From assembly GCF_000003815.2 (NCBI RefSeq), contig NC_049981.1:20014789-20078788 (forward strand): a DNA stretch of 64,000 nt. Direction: 5' to 3'. The stretch is from Branchiostoma floridae (lineage: Eukaryota > Chordata > Leptocardii > Amphioxiformes > Branchiostomatidae). The translations under genes were made by a program, and so were the position numbers. Below, in pieces: positions 60,401-64,000 of the stretch. Below the pieces are notes generated by a model that saw only the letters and a program-made list of their open reading frames with translations, ran no database searches and was not told the DNA's origin. Every line of letters starts with the position of its first letter. Position 1 is the stretch's first letter.

Positions 60401-62675
60401 GTGTTTCCTACAGAAGGCAGTATCGGGCCCCGGCAGTCTGGTCCCCGTATGCGTACTCGGAACGTTCACTCCTGCGGGATGTGTGATTATGGGCGAGTGC
60501 ATCCTTGTCCTGGCTACAAGAAGGTGGGTCACTTTCTACAAAATATAGAGTTGGTTTGTAAATGGCACCCTTGGATGAACTTGCTGATGATCACATCTGC
60601 CATTGAAGTCCTCCCAACTTAGCTGGACTGAATCATGCTTCTAGCTACGAAGGACCATTGGGTCAAAACGTGTTTTAGCGAAGGAGCTGTATGCTCACAG
60701 CTAAGAGGCTGCGTGCTCGGCGAACGAGCTGTGTGCTCACAGCGAATGGGCTGCGTGCTCGGCGAACGAGCTGTGTGCTCACAGCGAAGGAGCTCCGCAG
60801 TGTGCTCACAGCGACCCGAAGGGGCTGTAACACCAGGCTGAAGCTGGCCGCCGATTGGTAGCCGCCGATCCAGTCACCGATTCGTCATTACACAAAACAT
60901 AGCATCCCATTCAAAATTCCTAATTTCCTTTAAAAGCTTAAATGGACATCAAGAACTCTATTACCACCCAATATATGTATGTATAAACATAAATAATAAC
61001 AAAAAGTATTATATCAACGATTAAGCACAAATGATAGACCCGGGCGGCCAACTCCAGCCTGGTCTAAAATCGGCTGCCTTACGGCTTGTAGAGCAATCTG
61101 CTACTTATCGTGGCCCGTGGATGTTAAGACGAATTTAGATAGCGCATACCCTAACGTATTCAAAACAAATATCAAATCTTACGGGCCGAATTTAATTAAT
61201 GAACTAGAGGGGAATTAACTAATAAACAAAGGGGGCGCTAAAATACGCTGCCATACGGCTTGAAGAGCAATCTGCTACTATATAAACGTGGTCCGTGAAC
61301 TTTCAAGACGAATTTAGATAGCTTATACCCCAACGTTTTCAATACAAGTATCAAATCTTACGGGCCGGATTTAATTGATGAACTAGAAGGGAGCTAATTG
61401 AGTTGAAGCAGTTTGGTCTATAAGAAATCGGCACTGAGCTCTAGTTCATTAGTATATAAGGTTTAAGTGCCTCTTAAATGTCAACGGGTCACGTTTAGAT
61501 ACGAAGTAGATTACCCTACAAGCCGATTTTAGCTCCCCCTTTGCTAGGGTACATGTATTTCCTATTAGTTAAATCCCCTCTAGTTCATTAATTAAATCCC
61601 ACCCGTAAGATTTGATACTTGTTTTGAATACGTCAGGGTTTGCGCTATCTAAATTCGTCTCAAAATTCACGGGCCACGTTTAGATATTAAAGTAGCAGAT
61701 TGCTCTACAAACCGTATGGCAGCCGATTTTAGACCAGGCTGAAGTTGGCCGCCGATTGGGCCTATTATTTGTCCTTAATCGTTGATATAATACTTTTTGT
61801 TATCATTTATGTTCATACATACATATATTGGGTGGTAATAGACAATATCCAGCAGTTCTTGATGTCCATTTAAGCTTTTAAAGGATATTAGGAATTTTTA
61901 GTTTCTTCGAATGGGCGTCTGAATGATGCTATGTTTTGTCTAATGACGAATCGGCGGCTGGATCGGCGGCTACCAATCAGCGGCCAACTTCCACCTGGTG
62001 CACAACCTCCTTCGCCGAGCACGCAGCCACTTTGCTGTGAGCACACAGCTCTTTCGCCGAGCACGCAGCCCCTTTGCTGCGAGCGCACAGCTCTTTCGCC
62101 GAGCACGCAGCCCCTTTGCTGTGAGCACACAGCCCTTTCGCTGTGAGCACACATGTACTTTGCCGAGCACACAGCCCTTTCGCTGTGAGCACACAGCTCG
62201 TTCGCCGAGCACGCGGCATTCGCTGTGAGCACACAGCTCCTTCGCTAAAACACGTTTTGACCCAATGGTCCTTCGTATCTAGCAGCCTTCCATTGGTCAG
62301 AACTCCAACTATTGTCAGACTGAGAACTGAGCCTGTTACCATCGTATTGATGGGTGTGATTCCTGGTTTCCAGAATTACAGATGATTCTAAGTTCCTATT
62401 GGACTGATTTTATGGAGAATCTTGGGCAGAGCTCCTATTGGTAGGTATTGGAATGGGAATTCTCTAACTTGAGGTAGAGGTGTATGACAAGCTCTCAGCA
62501 AGGCGGCCTAGTCAGCCCCTGACAGGGAGAGACCAAACCACATGTAACTGCATTGACATGCCCTCTGTTGCAGGTGTTGGTTGCCAGCACACCCCACATC
62601 AGCACCGGCTCCACGGTCTCCACCTTCCTCACACAGGCCAGCGACCTGGAGGCAGAGTACAGAGATGCTACATAA
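57416..62675 (+). CDS. SHFL: Shiftless antiviral inhibitor of ribosomal frameshifting homologue, 260 residues (coding 57429-62675)
   Basis: Coding exons: 57429-57461, 57985-58101, 58894-58986, 59429-59592, 60109-60259, 60401-60523, 62574-62675. Total 783 nt with TAA. The C-terminal two thirds match vertebrate SHFL (C19orf66/RyDEN, 291 residues): FGCAPCDSTWWKRV (Cys 117/120), VSRCNKC (137/140), FTCQHC (160/163), FTGWAQYNKPADCHNC (179/182), VHSCGMC and HPCPG (211, 214, 222), and near the end PHISTGSTVSTFLTQ. In mammals SHFL is interferon-induced, binds RNA and translating ribosomes, and inhibits -1 frameshifting of viral and some host mRNAs. The cysteine pairs indicate zinc binding. The N-terminal ~80 residues are less similar. 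The acidic C-terminal tail of the mammalian protein is absent. The intron after 59592 uses a GC donor. The last intron holds a foldback element. Confidence 0.9.
59593..60108 (+). other. SHFL: GC-AG intron in SHFL homologue
   Basis: Exon ends GTGTCCAG and the intron starts GCAGGT; the acceptor is AACCTAG|GTGTAAC. Only the GC donor keeps the frame (AG+G giving Arg in VSRCNKC). The nearby GT four bases further would shift into GTG TAA. Confidence 0.8.
60637..62285. mobile_element. 1.65-kb foldback transposon in the last SHFL intron
   Basis: The outer arms begin CTAGCTACGAAGGACCATTG (60641) and end CAATGGTCCTTCGTATCTAG (62282) and mirror each other for several hundred bases (to about 61025 and 61785). 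Each arm carries tandem ~42-bp units, made of two ~21-bp halves, with GAGCTGTGTGCTCACAGCGAA and GGGCTGCGTGCTCGGCGAA. Towards the middle is a second set of arms with CTAAATTCGTCT and AATCTTACGGGCC motifs, partly as direct copies (61070-61215 and 61236-61400) and inverted copies (about 61495-61740). No transposase. This organisation, long inverted repeats built of tandem repeats, is that of foldback (FB/TU-type) elements. A clear target duplication was not found. Confidence 0.85.
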
Positions 62676-62874
62676 GGCTGCAAGTCATCAGCAAGAAAGC
62701 TGTTATCCATCCATGTTGGTAGAGAAAATGTCACCTTTCAGAAATGTGAAGTCAGAACATTGTCAATGGGTCTCCAATGACAAGGCTGGTGCAGACTTCT
62801 AGGCACTTTGGCCCCCCATTTCTGACATCTCATTTCCAGAGGTGCCAGAAGTATTGGGTATTAGTGCTTTCACA

Positions 62875-62880
62875 AATAAA
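62875..62880 (+). terminator. SHFL: Polyadenylation signal AATAAA for SHFL homologue
   Basis: Canonical AATAAA 200 bases past the stop codon, in an ORF-free 3' region. A second, ATTGAAATAAAG, lies near 63143. Confidence 0.6.
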
Positions 62881-64000
62881 CTGGAAAAAAAGACCAATGC
62901 TTTATCCAAGAATTTGTCTTGGTAAATCAATTTCATTATTGCTGAAACAAAGGGGGTAACTTACATGAAAGGCCTGTAACTGGAATGCAGTCTTTTCTCA
63001 GTTTGTGCAGTAAATTCCTTTTGATGCCATTGGAGATCAGCTAAAAAGTTCAAAGCTTTGTCTTAGTCTCACTGATCAGCCCTAAACCCTAATAGGAAGG
63101 AGTTATATAGCTAAAGTGAAAGAAGAAATTACATGTATATTGAAATAAAGTAAAGTCAACTCTGCAAAATTGTATTCAGGATATCAAAAATGTGTGACTT
63201 AATTTTTTGTTTGACAAAATAAGCTGTGCCATTTGCTACTTTATATCTTGATAGCTGTTTTTACCTTTTTCGATATATATACAATATTTTAAGACATTTC
63301 ATGAGATTTTGACGTATCAAAGACCTTCATAAAGATTTTAGGACACAGATGAAGTTAGATATAAAATTTGCCTTGATTTAGATACAATATTTTAGAAGTT
63401 GGACAAGATTTCTCTGCACCAAAGTACTTCATATTATCAAGATTTCATGACCCAAATGAAGCTAGATATAAAATGTGATTTAGATACACCATTTTTAAAG
63501 TTTGACAAAATTTCTTTTTCTCAAAGTATTTCATACAGGTAATCAAGATTTTATGACTAAGCTGAAGCTAGATCTGAAATCTACATGCTCTTTAAAATTT
63601 GTATTGTATTTTTTACTAGAAAGTAATAGATATATACAACTATATACTATATATGACAATATATACTTTGCCAGACAGGTAGTCAGTGTATGTATAATGC
63701 TGATACAATGTATATAGAATTGAGAGGACCAAATGAGATGTCACATATGAAATACATATTATGCAGGAATCATTTCCAGATCAATATTATTCTATCTAAA
63801 GTCATGATAATTCAGGTTTTCTTTTTTGTCAAAACTACTACCACTATTTAATGAGAAGACGCTGACATAATGTGTATTTCGTTGCATTTTTTTTTGTTTG
63901 TTTGTGTCTCTATTTAGTTGGACTGCATGTATAGTTCTTACCACAAGTGTGGCTTAGGAAGCTTTTCAATTATTTACCTACATATATGCATATAAGTGAT
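62881..64000. other. AT-rich flank, no gene seen
   Basis: Apart from the triplicated repeat, only AT-rich low-complexity DNA is seen, with ATATATAC runs near 63640-63670. No exon-like segment with splice sites and coding character was found. Confidence 0.6.
63281..63590. repeat. Diverged tandem triplication, unit about 103 bp
   Basis: Three consecutive units start at about 63281, 63384 and 63486 with ACAATATTTT / ACAATATTTTAGAAG / ACACCATTTTTAAAG. Each contains TCAAGATTT(T/C)ATGAC-like and GAAG(C/T)TAGAT(A/C) segments at the same offset. AT-rich, non-coding. Confidence 0.75.

Noticed and set aside
61888-62232. Minus-strand 114-codon Cys-rich ORF and overlapping frames on both strands (CVLGERAVCS-type repeats)
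   Set aside because: It is the translation of the tandem ~42-bp units of the foldback element. Open frames occur in several phases and both strands, as expected for a repeat with no stops, and there is no independent protein character.

Overview
This window looks like invertebrate deuterostome DNA, most likely from a cephalochordate (amphioxus, Branchiostoma). The genes are split into many short exons by introns of a few hundred bases to about 2.5 kb. Their proteins are close to vertebrate ones (ZMIZ, LARP7, Shiftless), the introns hold many small non-autonomous transposons, and four N gaps mark it as a draft assembly. The species call is inference from overall character; no rRNA or mitochondrial marker is present.

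Layout. (1) About 1-25,100, plus strand: the C-terminal two thirds of a ZMIZ1/2-type SP-RING transcriptional co-regulator. The first visible coding exon is at 5,930 and the stop at 21,287, followed by a long probable 3' UTR. Earlier exons lie upstream of the window. (2) 27,796-33,214, minus strand: a complete nine-coding-exon ankyrin-repeat DHHC palmitoyltransferase of 588 residues. One of its introns is a textbook U12-type AT-AC intron. A MITE sits immediately past its stop codon. (3) 34,720-40,459, plus strand: LARP7, the 7SK snRNP La-related protein, divergent from gene 2 and interrupted by one N gap inside an exon. (4) 42,932-47,842, plus strand: a complete 244-residue ankyrin protein in which three consecutive exons each encode one repeat. 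(5) 48-57 kb: gene-poor DNA with a SINE-like piece, an LTR-like fragment, palindromes, one weak 97-codon membrane-protein ORF, a four-fold CACGTG cluster and a marked excess of TAACGTTA. (6) 57,429-62,675, plus strand: a complete 260-residue homologue of SHFL (Shiftless/C19orf66), the vertebrate interferon-induced antiviral and frameshifting inhibitor. It has one GC-AG intron, and its last intron is almost filled by a foldback transposon. (7) 62.9-64 kb: AT-rich flank with a diverged 3 x ~103 bp tandem repeat.

Exon borders were chosen by requiring splice dinucleotides and codon phase to agree across each junction. For genes 2, 4 and 6 the summed coding length is an exact multiple of three with a single terminal stop. 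The five genes do not form an operon or an obvious pathway; SHFL and LARP7 are both RNA-binding, but adjacency here is probably incidental. The observations most worth following are the SHFL homologue with its foldback-filled intron, the AT-AC intron, the dispersed TIR elements (several with inferable target-site duplications) and the motif-dense 52-57 kb interval.
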